A stretch of 16,021 nucleotides of DNA from DATDRS01 sp035291605 (GCA_035291605.1 DATDRS010000058.1:1-16021), one strand, 5' to 3'. Numbered from the stretch's first letter, positions 1 through 6,681 are shown. Notes: a model not told the origin generated them from the letters alone. Numbers and translations: made by a program.

Positions 1-141
1 GGGCAGTTGGGCGAACGAGTAGTAGCGATAGCCGGTGAAGCGGTCCACCTCGACGGGCTTGAGCAATCCCATCTCGTCGTAGTAGCGCAGTGTCTTCACC
101 GAGGCACGGCTGAGTTTTGAAAAGTCTCCGATTTTGATCAC
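1..141 (-). CDS. MerR-family transcriptional regulator, N-terminal fragment
   Basis: The minus strand from a GTG at 141 encodes 47 residues and continues off the left edge. The fragment is a MerR-type winged helix-turn-helix: it opens IKIGDFSKLSRASVKTLRYY and continues with DEMGLLKP and a GYRYY wing. MerR proteins bind as dimers between the -35 and -10 boxes of their target promoters; this version of the helix resembles multidrug-sensing BmrR-like members, but the effector domain is outside the window, so the ligand is unknown. The GTG was chosen because it places the usual I-K-I-G start at residue 2; a weak GGAG lies about 11 bases upstream. It is divergent from the TrmH-like gene, with 99 bases between starts. 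Confidence 0.85.
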   Translation of the reverse strand, partial: MIKIGDFSKLSRASVKTLRYYDEMGLLKPVEVDRFTGYRYYSFAQLP

Positions 142-240
142 GATCGTTCTGGCTCCGCATGCGTCCGGGTGCGCCTGAAGGTGTCGCATCGCCCCTTGCA
201 GGCGATGGGCGCAAGGCCTAAACTACAACTTCAGGCGCCG

Positions 241-1038
241 ATGCCCACCATCACCAGCCCCAGCAACCCGAAGATCAAGCAGCTCCGCGCTTTGCGCCAG
301 CGCAAACAGCGTGACGCGACCGGATTGTTCCTCGTCGAGGGGATATATCACGTGGGGGAGGCCGTGGCCGCCGGGGCCGGAGTGGAATACATTTGCTACG
401 CGCCCGACTTGCTCTCCAGCTCTTTTGCCCGCGAGTTGGTCGCGCAGCAAACCGCGCTCGGCGTGCCGTGCCATGCGACCACGCCGCAAATCTTCGCCTC
501 GCTCGCCGAAAAGGAAAACCCCCAGGGGATCCTGGCCGTCGTCCGCAAGCGCCAGTTGACGCTCGAGCGTTTGACGCCGGAGAGCTTCCCGTGGGGCGTG
601 GCCCTCGTCGCGCCGCAAGACCCCGGCAACGTGGGCGCGATTCTGCGGAGCATTGACGCCGTGGGGGCCAGTGGCCTGCTGCTGCTCGACAGCAGCGTGG
701 ACCCTTACCATCCCGGCGCGGTGCGGGCGAGCATGGGGGCGCTGTTCTGGTTTCCGGTCGTCGCCGCGCCCTTCGCCGACTTCGCGCAGTGGGCCAGACG
801 GCGCGGCTACCACATCTACGGCGCGTCGGCGCATGGCAGCGCCGATTACCGCTCAATGACCCATTACCAGTTTCCAGGCATCCTCTTGCTGGGCAGCGAG
901 CGGGAGGGGCTATCGGCGGAGCAGGCGGCGGTCTGCGACCACTTGATCCGCCTGCCGATGAAGGGGCGCGTCAGCTCGCTCAACCTGGCCGTGGCGGCGG
1001 GGATACTGCTGTATGCGATGGCAGAGAGTGTCGGGTGA
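241..1038 (+). CDS. TrmH/SpoU-family RNA 2'-O-methyltransferase
   Basis: This 265-residue protein is predicted to transfer a methyl group from S-adenosylmethionine to a ribose 2'-OH in rRNA or tRNA. The N-terminal part (about 1-105) matches the SpoU substrate-binding domain, with FLVEG near residue 30. The C-terminal SPOUT knot domain has all three family motifs: DPGNVGAILRSIDA (127-140), LLLGSEREGLS (215-225) and RLPMKGRVSSLNLAVAAGI (from 237), whose knot forms the cofactor site. The frame is open further upstream to a GTG at 169, but the ATG at 241 starts directly at the conserved T-S-x-x-N-P-K-I-K motif and is preferred. No good Shine-Dalgarno is visible. The closest relatives are the RlmB and TsnR-like groups; the exact target nucleotide cannot be read from sequence. 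Its last codons run into a seven-base repeat array shared with the end of coaD. Confidence 0.93.
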   Translation: MPTITSPSNPKIKQLRALRQRKQRDATGLFLVEGIYHVGEAVAAGAGVEYICYAPDLLSSSFARELVAQQTALGVPCHATTPQIFASLAEKENPQGILAVVRKRQLTLERLTPESFPWGVALVAPQDPGNVGAILRSIDAVGASGLLLLDSSVDPYHPGAVRASMGALFWFPVVAAPFADFAQWARRRGYHIYGASAHGSADYRSMTHYQFPGILLLGSEREGLSAEQAAVCDHLIRLPMKGRVSSLNLAVAAGILLYAMAESVG

Positions 1039-1079
1039 CGTGTGGCGAGTGGCGTGATGGCGCTCTCGTCACTCGTCAC
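1028..1079. repeat. Facing seven-base repeat arrays between trmH and coaD ends
   Basis: Five seven-base units on the plus strand start at 1028, 1035, 1042, 1049 and 1056, with consensus close to gtggcgt. After a three-base centre ctc (1063-1065) come two units in the opposite sense, both tcgtcac (1066-1072, 1073-1079). The trmH stop codon lies inside the second unit and the coaD stop touches the last one, so the array fills the whole gap between these convergent genes. It could fold into an imperfect hairpin and act as a bidirectional terminator, but there is no T-tract. Confidence 0.6.
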
Positions 1080-1615
1080 TAATCTCTTAACGACGTCATC
1101 GGCACCACCTTCCCCCCGTCGTCCCCCAGTTCGAGGAAGCGGCGTTTGAGGTGGGCCGCGACGTGCGGCGGGACCATGGAACTCACGTCGCCGCCGAGTG
1201 AGGCGATCTCGCGCACGGTGGTGCCGCTGAGGAACGTGTGCTCCTCGTTCGTGATGAGCGACATCGTCTCGATGTCTGGCGCGAGGCGGTGGTTTGCCAG
1301 CGCCATGCGGAACTCGAGCTCAAAATCAGAGAACACGCGCAGGCCGCGCACGACGACCTTCGCGCCCACCGTCCGGCAGAACTCGACGGTCAGCCCGCTG
1401 TAGCCCGTGACGCGGACATTGCTCAACCCCATATACTTGACTGTTTCCTCCACCATCGCCATGCGCTCCTCCGGCGGGAACAGCAGGGACTTGAGCGGCT
1501 TGTCGTACACCGCGATCAGCAGTGCGTCGAACAGCGACGCCGCGCGGCGGGCGATATCCATGTGCCCGTAGTGGATGGGGTCAAACGTGCCGGGATAGAC
1601 GGCGAGGATCTTCAA
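1079..1615 (-). CDS. coaD: Phosphopantetheine adenylyltransferase
   Basis: CoaD transfers AMP from ATP to 4'-phosphopantetheine, giving dephospho-CoA, the penultimate step of coenzyme A synthesis in the cytosol. The protein has the nucleotidyltransferase signature YPGTFDPIHYGH (7-18), the VVRGLR segment, and the C-terminal TFLSGTTVREIASLGGDVS segment that corresponds to the ISSS motif of the family. The likely start is TTG at 1615: AGGAG lies 8 bases upstream and translation begins at once with the conserved K-I-L-A-V-Y-P-G. An in-frame ATG at 1648 would overlap recG by 11 bases but has a poor ribosome site. At 178 residues it is slightly longer than the usual 160 because of a C-terminal tail of about 15 residues. 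It lies 22 bases after recG and is probably co-transcribed with it. Confidence 0.96.
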   Translation of the reverse strand: MKILAVYPGTFDPIHYGHMDIARRAASLFDALLIAVYDKPLKSLLFPPEERMAMVEETVKYMGLSNVRVTGYSGLTVEFCRTVGAKVVVRGLRVFSDFELEFRMALANHRLAPDIETMSLITNEEHTFLSGTTVREIASLGGDVSSMVPPHVAAHLKRRFLELGDDGGKVVPMTSLRD

Positions 1616-1637
1616 TGTTTCTTCTCCTGACCTCCAA

Positions 1638-4364
1638 TCAACTGACATCCCCCGCGCCTGGCGACCAGAAACGCGCCAGATTTTCGGCAATCGTCCGGTG
1701 CTCGGGCAGCGCCAGCGCCGGGTCTGTCTCAAAAAGCCGTTGCGCCTCGCGCCGGGCCTTTTCAATCGTCTGCACGTCGCTCAACTTCGCCATGCGCAGC
1801 GCGGCGAAGCCCGATTGCCGCGTGCCGAGGAAGTCGCCGGGGCCGCGCAGTTCCAGGTCCTTCTCGGCGAGGACGAAGCCATCCTGCGACTGTTCCATCG
1901 CCGTCAGCCGTTCATCCTGGCGCGGGTTGGGAGCGTCGGAGACGAGCAGACAGAAGGAGGGGTGCTCGCCGCGCCCCACGCGGCCCCGGAACTGGTGCAG
2001 CTGCGACAACCCGAAGCGGTTCGCCCCTTCGACGAGCATCACCGTCGCGTTCGGCACGTCCACGCCGACTTCCACAACCGAGGTCGAGACGAGGATGTGA
2101 AATTCGCCGGAGCGGAAGCGCGTCATCCCGTCGTCTTTCTCATCCGGCTTCATGCGCCCATGCAGCAGCCCCAGCTTGAGCTCTGGGAACACTTCGCGCT
2201 GCAGGCGGTCGTATTCGGCGACGGCGGCCTTGGCCTCGATCTTTTCCGACTCCTCGACCAGCGGGAAGATGATGAAGGCCTGCCGCCCCTGCTGCACCTG
2301 GCGGCGGATGAAGGCGTAGCCGCCCTCGCGCTCGTTCGCGTGCCGGATGAACGTCTGGATCGGCTGGCGGCCCGGCGGCGCCTCGTCGAGGATCGAGAGG
2401 TCGAGATCGCCGTAGACGGTGAGGGCGAGCGTACGCGGGATGGGCGTCGCAGTCATCACCAGCAGATGCGGGTTCGCGCCCTTGCCGCGCAGGGCCGCGC
2501 GCTGGGCCACGCCGAAGCGGTGCTGCTCGTCCACGACGGCGAGGCGGAGGTCGGCGAACTCCACCGGGCCTTCGATGAGCGCGTGCGTGCCGACGACGAT
2601 CTTGATCTCGCCCGAGCGGAGGCCGGCGTAAATCTCTTCCTTCTCGGACTGAGGCGTGGCGCCTTGCAACAGCCGGATTTCTGATTGCGGGTTGTTGATT
2701 GCCGATTGGAGCAGGTTCGAGAGGCTCCGGTAGTGCTGTTCGGCGAGGATGCTGGTGGGGGCCATGAGGGCGGCCTGCGCCCCAGCCTGCACGGCGACCA
2801 GCATGGCGGCGGCGGCCACGACCGTTTTGCCCGAACCCACATCGCCCTGCAGCAGGCGGTTCATCGGGACCGTGCGCTGCAGGTCGGCGCGGATGTCCGC
2901 GAGGGCGCGGCGCTGAGCGTCCGTGAGGCGGTAAGGCAGAGCCGCGAGAAACGCCTCGAAGGCCTCGTCCGTGATCGCCAGCGGCCTGGCCGTGGCGGAC
3001 TGCCAGTCTTGGCGCTGACGCAGGACCCCGAGCTGCAGGAGCAGCAGCTCGTCGAAGGCCAGGCGGTGCTGCGCGGCTTCGCGCCTGGCTTCGCTGTCGG
3101 GGAAGTGAATCTGGAAGAGCGTTTCGCCGTAGGGCAGCAGCCCGGCGCGGGCGACCATCTCCGCCGGGAGCGGGTCGGGCTGTTTGCGCGCCCAGTGCTC
3201 GACGACCTGCCACGCGACCTTGCGCATGGCGTGCTGGGTCACGCCCTCGGTGAGGCGGTAAACCGGCGCGATGCGCCCGGCATTGAGCAGCTCCCGGTCG
3301 AGGTATTCCCAGTCGGGGTTGGTCATGGTGAGCCGCCCCAGGTACTGCTGCACACGGCCGGCGACGACGATTTGCTTGTCTGCGCCGAGGGCCCGCGCCA
3401 GCCAGGGCGAGGCGTTGAAGAAAGTCAGCTCGATGGCCCCCGTCGTGTCGGAGAGCACGACTTTGAGCGCGCCCCGCTCGCTGCCCCGGAAGCGGCGGAT
3501 GCGCGAGTCGGTGATCGTGCCAATGATGCTGCACTCCTCGCCGTACTCCAGCCGGTTGATGGTGCGCATCGTCGCGTAGTTGTCGTAGCGGCGCGGGAAG
3601 TTGAGCAGGACGTCGCGCAGCGTGCTCAGGCCGAGGCGTTGATAGTCTTTCAGCCGTTCGGGGCCGATGCCGTAGAGCACAGAGAGCGGCGCGTCGAGCG
3701 CGGCGTTGGGGTTGAGCGGCGGCTCGGCCTTGAGCGGCCGGGGCGTCGTCGCGCGGCGCGGGCGCGGGTCAATCGGCTCTTCGCTGAAGTGGGTGAAATC
3801 GCCGCGCGGGCGCTGCGCGTGGAGCTTGGCCGGCGCCGGGGGTTTGTCAACGGATGGGGCAACGGATGGGGCAGCCGCTTCGCGTGGAGCAGATGATGAA
3901 GATGGAGGTGCAGACTCGAGTTGAGGGCGAGGGGGCTCGGGTTCAGTCGTCTCGCGTTTGACGAGTGGGGCGGGCGGCGACGCGGGCGCAGCAGGCCGGG
4001 TTGGGGGCTGCAGTTTGGGGGCCGGCGGTTGGGCGAGCGTTGTCTCCCGTTTGGGCGGTTGAGCGGGTTGGGCGCGGGGTTCGGTCGTCGGGCCGGGTCT
4101 GGCCGTCGGCGCGCCTTCGACCTCTTTCAGCATCGCCAGCATCGCCTGAATGGCGGCGGGCCGGTCGGCCTGGGCCAGGTCGGGGTAGGCGCGGAGGCGC
4201 GTGATGATGCCGTCCACAAAGGCCGGGTCGAACCCGGCGCGGCGGGCGTTCGGCTCCCAGAAGCTGAGCATCTTCGGCAGCCCGCCGATGACGGCTTTGT
4301 TGGGATAGCCGTCCTTGATCTCAAGTTGCAGAACTTTGTACAGTTGGTCGAGGACCGGGTGCAT
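1638..4364 (-). CDS. recG: ATP-dependent DNA helicase RecG with long N-terminal extension
   Basis: RecG remodels stalled replication forks and branch-migrates Holliday junctions. The 908-residue protein is about 200 longer than E. coli RecG. Residues 1-85 form a helical N-terminal domain, 86-215 a Pro/Ala-rich, probably disordered linker, and about 220-395 the wedge/OB domain that grips branched DNA (YGIGPERLKDYQRLGL). The motor follows: Walker A GDVGSGKT (507-514), DEQH box (612-615), TAT motif III (638-640), and HQFRGRVGRGEHPSF (motif VI, from 790), ending in the TRG region. Residues near 554-563 are encoded by a seven-base repeat array. The ATG at 4364 has no Shine-Dalgarno but has TACAAT seven bases upstream, suggesting a leaderless mRNA. 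coaD follows 22 bases downstream. Confidence 0.98.
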   Translation of the reverse strand: MHPVLDQLYKVLQLEIKDGYPNKAVIGGLPKMLSFWEPNARRAGFDPAFVDGIITRLRAYPDLAQADRPAAIQAMLAMLKEVEGAPTARPGPTTEPRAQPAQPPKRETTLAQPPAPKLQPPTRPAAPASPPAPLVKRETTEPEPPRPQLESAPPSSSSAPREAAAPSVAPSVDKPPAPAKLHAQRPRGDFTHFSEEPIDPRPRRATTPRPLKAEPPLNPNAALDAPLSVLYGIGPERLKDYQRLGLSTLRDVLLNFPRRYDNYATMRTINRLEYGEECSIIGTITDSRIRRFRGSERGALKVVLSDTTGAIELTFFNASPWLARALGADKQIVVAGRVQQYLGRLTMTNPDWEYLDRELLNAGRIAPVYRLTEGVTQHAMRKVAWQVVEHWARKQPDPLPAEMVARAGLLPYGETLFQIHFPDSEARREAAQHRLAFDELLLLQLGVLRQRQDWQSATARPLAITDEAFEAFLAALPYRLTDAQRRALADIRADLQRTVPMNRLLQGDVGSGKTVVAAAAMLVAVQAGAQAALMAPTSILAEQHYRSLSNLLQSAINNPQSEIRLLQGATPQSEKEEIYAGLRSGEIKIVVGTHALIEGPVEFADLRLAVVDEQHRFGVAQRAALRGKGANPHLLVMTATPIPRTLALTVYGDLDLSILDEAPPGRQPIQTFIRHANEREGGYAFIRRQVQQGRQAFIIFPLVEESEKIEAKAAVAEYDRLQREVFPELKLGLLHGRMKPDEKDDGMTRFRSGEFHILVSTSVVEVGVDVPNATVMLVEGANRFGLSQLHQFRGRVGRGEHPSFCLLVSDAPNPRQDERLTAMEQSQDGFVLAEKDLELRGPGDFLGTRQSGFAALRMAKLSDVQTIEKARREAQRLFETDPALALPEHRTIAENLARFWSPGAGDVS
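2673..2710. repeat. Seven-base repeat array inside recG coding sequence
   Basis: On the plus strand the words gatt, gatt, ggtt, gatt, gatt start at 2676, 2683, 2690, 2697 and 2704, exactly seven bases apart, within units such as ctgattg and ccgattg. The array is read through in recG (minus strand) as AINNPQSEIR, between helicase motif Ia and the DEQH box. It resembles the array upstream of recG at 4389-4445. From memory of E. coli and B. subtilis RecG, this loop is about four residues shorter there. Confidence 0.65.
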
Positions 4365-4371
4365 GAGGGAG

Positions 4372-4399
4372 ATTGTACCCGAAGAATGGAGATTAGTAA
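4372..4399 (-). promoter_or_regulatory. Predicted leaderless promoter of recG
   Basis: The minus strand carries TACAAT (4377-4372) seven bases before the recG ATG, with a weak -35 candidate TTACTA (4399-4394) 16 bases upstream. Transcription would begin at or within a base or two of the start codon. The -10 box is convincing; the -35 is poor and lies inside the heptad repeat array. Confidence 0.5.
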
Positions 4400-4445
4400 T
4401 CCGTTATCCGGTGATCAGTAATCGGTGATTGGCAATTAGCTTTTG
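4389..4445. repeat. Seven-base repeat array upstream of recG
   Basis: Units on the plus strand start at 4389, 4396, 4403, then after one extra base at 4411, 4418, 4425, 4432 and 4439. The central ones are gtgatca, gtaatcg and gtgattg (consensus gtRatYg). All face the same way. The array fills most of the gap between the small hypothetical gene's stop (4459) and recG, and its left end overlaps the putative recG -35 region. Confidence 0.65.
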
Positions 4446-4458
4446 CCGCCGTTGAATT

Positions 4459-4728
4459 TTACGAGAGCTTCCGATGCCGGGTTGTCGTTGGGCGGATGAG
4501 TTGAAGGCGGTAGCCGTCAATCTCCTTCACCAGACACACGTCTTTGAAAATGAAGTAGGGCACGTCTTCCACGCCCTCATTTTCTGCGGCAGCGTATTCC
4601 TGTCCGTAGCGTTCGGCTTCTTTCTTGGAGGTAAAGACGCGCCACTCGGTGTCGAGGTAGCCTTCTCCCCCTGGTTGGGGGAAGTGCTCGTAGGTGATGG
4701 CGTAGAGTTTAGGGGCGCGAGGAGGCAT
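4459..4728 (-). CDS. Small hypothetical protein
   Basis: An 89-residue protein that I do not recognise as a named family. It is polar and mixed charged, with no signal peptide or membrane segment, and rich in aromatic residues (YAITYEHF, EGYLDTEWRVF, VPYFIFKDV), which suggests a small compact alpha/beta fold with a basic tail (TTTRHRKLS). The ATG at 4728 is chosen because AAGGAG lies exactly seven bases upstream; a TTG two codons earlier is in frame but too close to that site. It has its own promoter candidate (4790-4817). Its place between degV and recG says nothing firm about its role. Confidence 0.75.
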   Translation of the reverse strand: MPPRAPKLYAITYEHFPQPGGEGYLDTEWRVFTSKKEAERYGQEYAAAENEGVEDVPYFIFKDVCLVKEIDGYRLQLIRPTTTRHRKLS

Positions 4729-4745
4729 ATCCAATCTCCTTCAGA

Positions 4746-4768
4746 AGTTGAAGGCAAGGCTATCAACT
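4746..4768 (-). promoter_or_regulatory. Short stem-loop before the small gene's ribosome site
   Basis: Six-base arms AGTTGA and TCAACT with an 11-base loop lie immediately before the AAGGAG of the small hypothetical gene (SD at 4741-4736). The stem is short and could be chance. Confidence 0.3.
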
Positions 4769-4789
4769 ATCTTTTTGCCCATCTCCAGT

Positions 4790-4817
4790 ATTTTACTATT
4801 ACTGCTGCGACAGCCAA
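4790..4817 (-). promoter_or_regulatory. Promoter candidate for the small hypothetical gene
   Basis: The minus strand has TTGGCT (4817-4812) and TAAAAT (4795-4790), 16 bases apart. The -10 matches the sigma70 consensus at five of six positions, the -35 at three. This would give a leader of about 55 bases containing the AGTTGA stem and a strong ribosome site. Confidence 0.45.
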
Positions 4818-4826
4818 ACGCAATCG

Positions 4827-4850
4827 GGCCGATGATTGGACTCATCGGCC
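4827..4850 (-). terminator. Perfect 9-bp stem-loop after the degV genes, possible terminator
   Basis: Arms ggccgatga (4827-4835) and tcatcggcc (4842-4850) enclose a six-base loop. It starts 46 bases past the stop of the degV1 gene in the direction of transcription. There is no clean T-tract after it, so it may stall or protect RNA rather than terminate. A second nine-base pair, ccatctcca (4779-4787) with tggagatgg (4852-4860), encloses it and the promoter candidate. Confidence 0.5.
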
Positions 4851-4896
4851 ATGGAGATGGAAAGTGCGCCCGGCGATTAGGCATCTCTGCAATCTT

Positions 4897-5739
4897 CTAC
4901 GCCAATTTCACCGCCGCTACTCCCAACGCATTCGGCCCGACGTGCGTGCCGATGATGCTCGTGGCCTCGACGACGAGCGGCGGCTGGGCGGCCCGCGGCC
5001 TGTCCTGAGCGTAGCCGAAGGAGGCGAGGCGCGCGGCGAGCGCGTGGGCGTCGTCCGGGCAGTGGGCGTGCAGGACGGCGAGCCGCTCCAACGGCCCGAG
5101 GGCCTCGGTGAGTTCAACCAGTTTCTCCACGGCTTTGTGCCGCGTGCGCAGGCGGGTCACCTGGGAGACGACTCCCTCGCTGAGCTCGATCATCAGTTTG
5201 ATTTGCAGCAGCTCGCTCATCGCCGCGCTGAGGGCGCTGGCCCGGCCCCCGCGCCGCAGGTACTCGATCGTGTCGAGGAGCGCGTAGACTTTGACGCGGC
5301 GGCGCGCCGATTCGACCGCCGCCAGCACTTCGGGGAGCGGTTTCCCGGCGGCAATGGCTTCGGCGGCGGCGAGCACCTGCCAGCCCAGGCCCATCGAGGT
5401 CTGTCCGGAATCAATGACCGTGACCCGCTTTCCCAAAGCCTCCGCGCCCAGCCGCGCGGCGTTGTAGACGCCGCTGAGCTGCCCGGCGATGTGGATGGAG
5501 ACGATCTCGGCCTCGCCGCACTGCGCATAGGCGGCTTCAAACTCGCCCACCGCCGGCGCAGCCGTCGTGGGGGGCGTCCGCAGGGAGGGGAGGCGCTCGT
5601 AGAACTCCGCCCGCGAGATTTCGATCCCGTCCCGGTACGACCGGCCTCCCAGATTGAGCACCGCCGGGACGACGATGATGCCGTGGCGCTCGACCAGCTC
5701 GGCAGGCAGGTCGGCGGTGGAATCGGTGACGAGGCGCAT
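4897..5739 (-). CDS. DegV family fatty-acid-binding protein (FakB-type), copy 1
   Basis: FakB proteins hold a fatty acid in a closed pocket while FakA phosphorylates it, giving acyl-phosphate. This 280-residue protein has the full DegV signature: VTDSTADLP (4-12), the T-T-A-A-P loop (58-62), IHIAGQLSGVYNAA (82-95), TIEYLRRGGRAS (157-168) and GTHVGPNALGV (264-274), including His266, in the position expected for the family's conserved histidine. Residues about 240-250 (FGYAQDRPRA) are encoded by a dispersed-repeat-like element (4999-5023). No Shine-Dalgarno precedes the ATG at 5739: the 78-base spacer to the upstream degV is almost entirely a palindromic heptad repeat. The end of the upstream degV does carry an AGGAGG, which could allow coupled translation. 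The lipid bound is not predictable. Confidence 0.93.
   Translation of the reverse strand: MRLVTDSTADLPAELVERHGIIVVPAVLNLGGRSYRDGIEISRAEFYERLPSLRTPPTTAAPAVGEFEAAYAQCGEAEIVSIHIAGQLSGVYNAARLGAEALGKRVTVIDSGQTSMGLGWQVLAAAEAIAAGKPLPEVLAAVESARRRVKVYALLDTIEYLRRGGRASALSAAMSELLQIKLMIELSEGVVSQVTRLRTRHKAVEKLVELTEALGPLERLAVLHAHCPDDAHALAARLASFGYAQDRPRAAQPPLVVEATSIIGTHVGPNALGVAAVKLA
4999..5023. repeat. Dispersed-repeat-like element read in frame in degV1
   Basis: The plus-strand words tgtcctgagc and gtagccgaaggag form a sequence I recognise from memory as a variant of a repeat scattered through many Chloroflexota and other genomes (the type often mistranslated as VLSVAEG or FDKLRT). Here it is read on the minus strand as SFGYAQDRP inside the DegV protein. 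Only one copy is present in the window, so dispersal cannot be shown here. Confidence 0.5.
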
Positions 5740-5744
5740 GGGAT

Positions 5745-5816
5745 AGTGAACAATGACCAGTGAGCAGCAAGCAGTAAACTCTTTACTGCTTACGGATCAC
5801 TGATGACTGATGACCG
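5745..5816. repeat. Palindromic 5+5 seven-base repeat array between the two degV genes
   Basis: Five plus-sense units start at 5745, 5752, 5759, 5766 and 5773 (for example agtgagc, agtaaac). Two bases later five units in the opposite sense start at 5782, 5789, 5796, 5803 and 5810 (for example tttactg, atgactg). The centre is a perfect hairpin, aagcagtaaa (5769-5778), loop ctc, tttactgctt (5782-5791), extended by cagtga/tcactg (5758-5763 with 5797-5802) across a symmetric five-base internal loop. The array fills 72 of the 78 bases between the genes. Confidence 0.8.
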
Positions 5817-5817
5817 A

Positions 5818-6681
5818 TTATTCTGCTTCCTCCTCCCCCTCAAACACAATCATCCCCATCGCCTCCGGGCCGAGGAAGGTGGCGAGCGAGGGCCCGTAAG
5901 CGAGCACGGGCCACTGGCGGCCGGGGAACTCCATCGCCAGCCGTTCGAGGAGCATCCGGGTGTCGTCGGTGTAGCGCGGCGAGCTTTGCAGGATGGCCAG
6001 GCGCTCGACGTTGGAGAACTCGACGACGAACTCGATGAGCTTTTCGATGGCCTGCGGGCGCGTGCGCACCTTTTCCATCGGGACGAGGTCGCCCTCCTCC
6101 ATCGTCAGGAACGGCTTGATGCCGAGCATCCCGCCGAGGATCGCCTGCGCCTTGCTCACGCGCCCGGCTTTCGCCAGATACTCCATCGTCTCGGTGAAGA
6201 ACACGCTGTAGAGCCGGGGAACCATGCCGCGCACGATGCGCACCACGTCTTCCTGTGAGGCGCCCCGTTCGGCGGCGAGCGCCGCGGCTTCCACGAGCAC
6301 GCCCAGGCCGATGGAGGTCGAGAGCGAGTCGATGACGTGAATTTTGCACCGCCCCGTGAGCGCCTCGGCGCCGGCGCGGGCGTTTTGCGTCGTGCGGCTG
6401 AGCTTGCTCGACAGGTGAATGGACAGGATGCTGTCGCTGGTCTTGGCCGCCTTCTCGTACACGGCGACAAACTGGTCCGCGGTGGGCGAGGCCGCCGTGG
6501 GGATGGGGTCGCCCGCGGCGATGCGCTCGAAGAACTGCTCGGCGTCGAGGTCTACGCCTTCCTTGAACGAGTGCTTGCCGAAGTGAATGGTCAGCGGGAC
6601 GACGGTGACGTCGTGTTTTTCGGGGAAGGCCGGATCAAAGAAATGCGCGGCGCTGTCGGTGACGATGCGGACTTTGGGCAT
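5818..6681 (-). CDS. DegV family protein (FakB-type), copy 2, divergent motifs
   Basis: A 287-residue DegV protein, the first of the two after fakA and probably an acyl carrier for FakA. It has VRIVTDSAAHF (4-14), PTAASPTADQF (61-71), LSSKLSRTTQNA (90-101) and TMEYLAKAGRVS (165-176). Two family positions differ from copy 1: the usual G after L-S is Arg96, and the GTHxGP motif is ATFLGPEAMG (267-276), so the histidine is replaced by Phe269. It also has an acidic tail, EGEEEAE. Start: the ATG at 6681 opens the conserved KVRIVTDS, but a perfect AGGAGGT (6731-6725) lies 43 bases upstream with five heptad repeats between them. An in-frame ATG at 6711, inside the repeats, is 13 bases from that site and would add ten residues. 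Either start is possible. Confidence 0.9.
   Translation of the reverse strand: MPKVRIVTDSAAHFFDPAFPEKHDVTVVPLTIHFGKHSFKEGVDLDAEQFFERIAAGDPIPTAASPTADQFVAVYEKAAKTSDSILSIHLSSKLSRTTQNARAGAEALTGRCKIHVIDSLSTSIGLGVLVEAAALAAERGASQEDVVRIVRGMVPRLYSVFFTETMEYLAKAGRVSKAQAILGGMLGIKPFLTMEEGDLVPMEKVRTRPQAIEKLIEFVVEFSNVERLAILQSSPRYTDDTRMLLERLAMEFPGRQWPVLAYGPSLATFLGPEAMGMIVFEGEEEAE

Noticed and set aside
1028..1079. CRISPR-like repeats
   Set aside because: The units are seven bases, contiguous without spacers and degenerate; the other heptad arrays are the same, so none is a CRISPR array.
2685..3896. A 403-codon plus-strand open frame opposite recG
   Set aside because: It is a frame shadow of recG with skewed Arg/Val/Glu composition; the recG helicase motifs are unambiguous on the other strand.
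4474..5763. A 429-codon plus-strand open frame across the small gene and degV1
   Set aside because: It crosses two genes, a terminator-like stem and a promoter, and has no family pattern.
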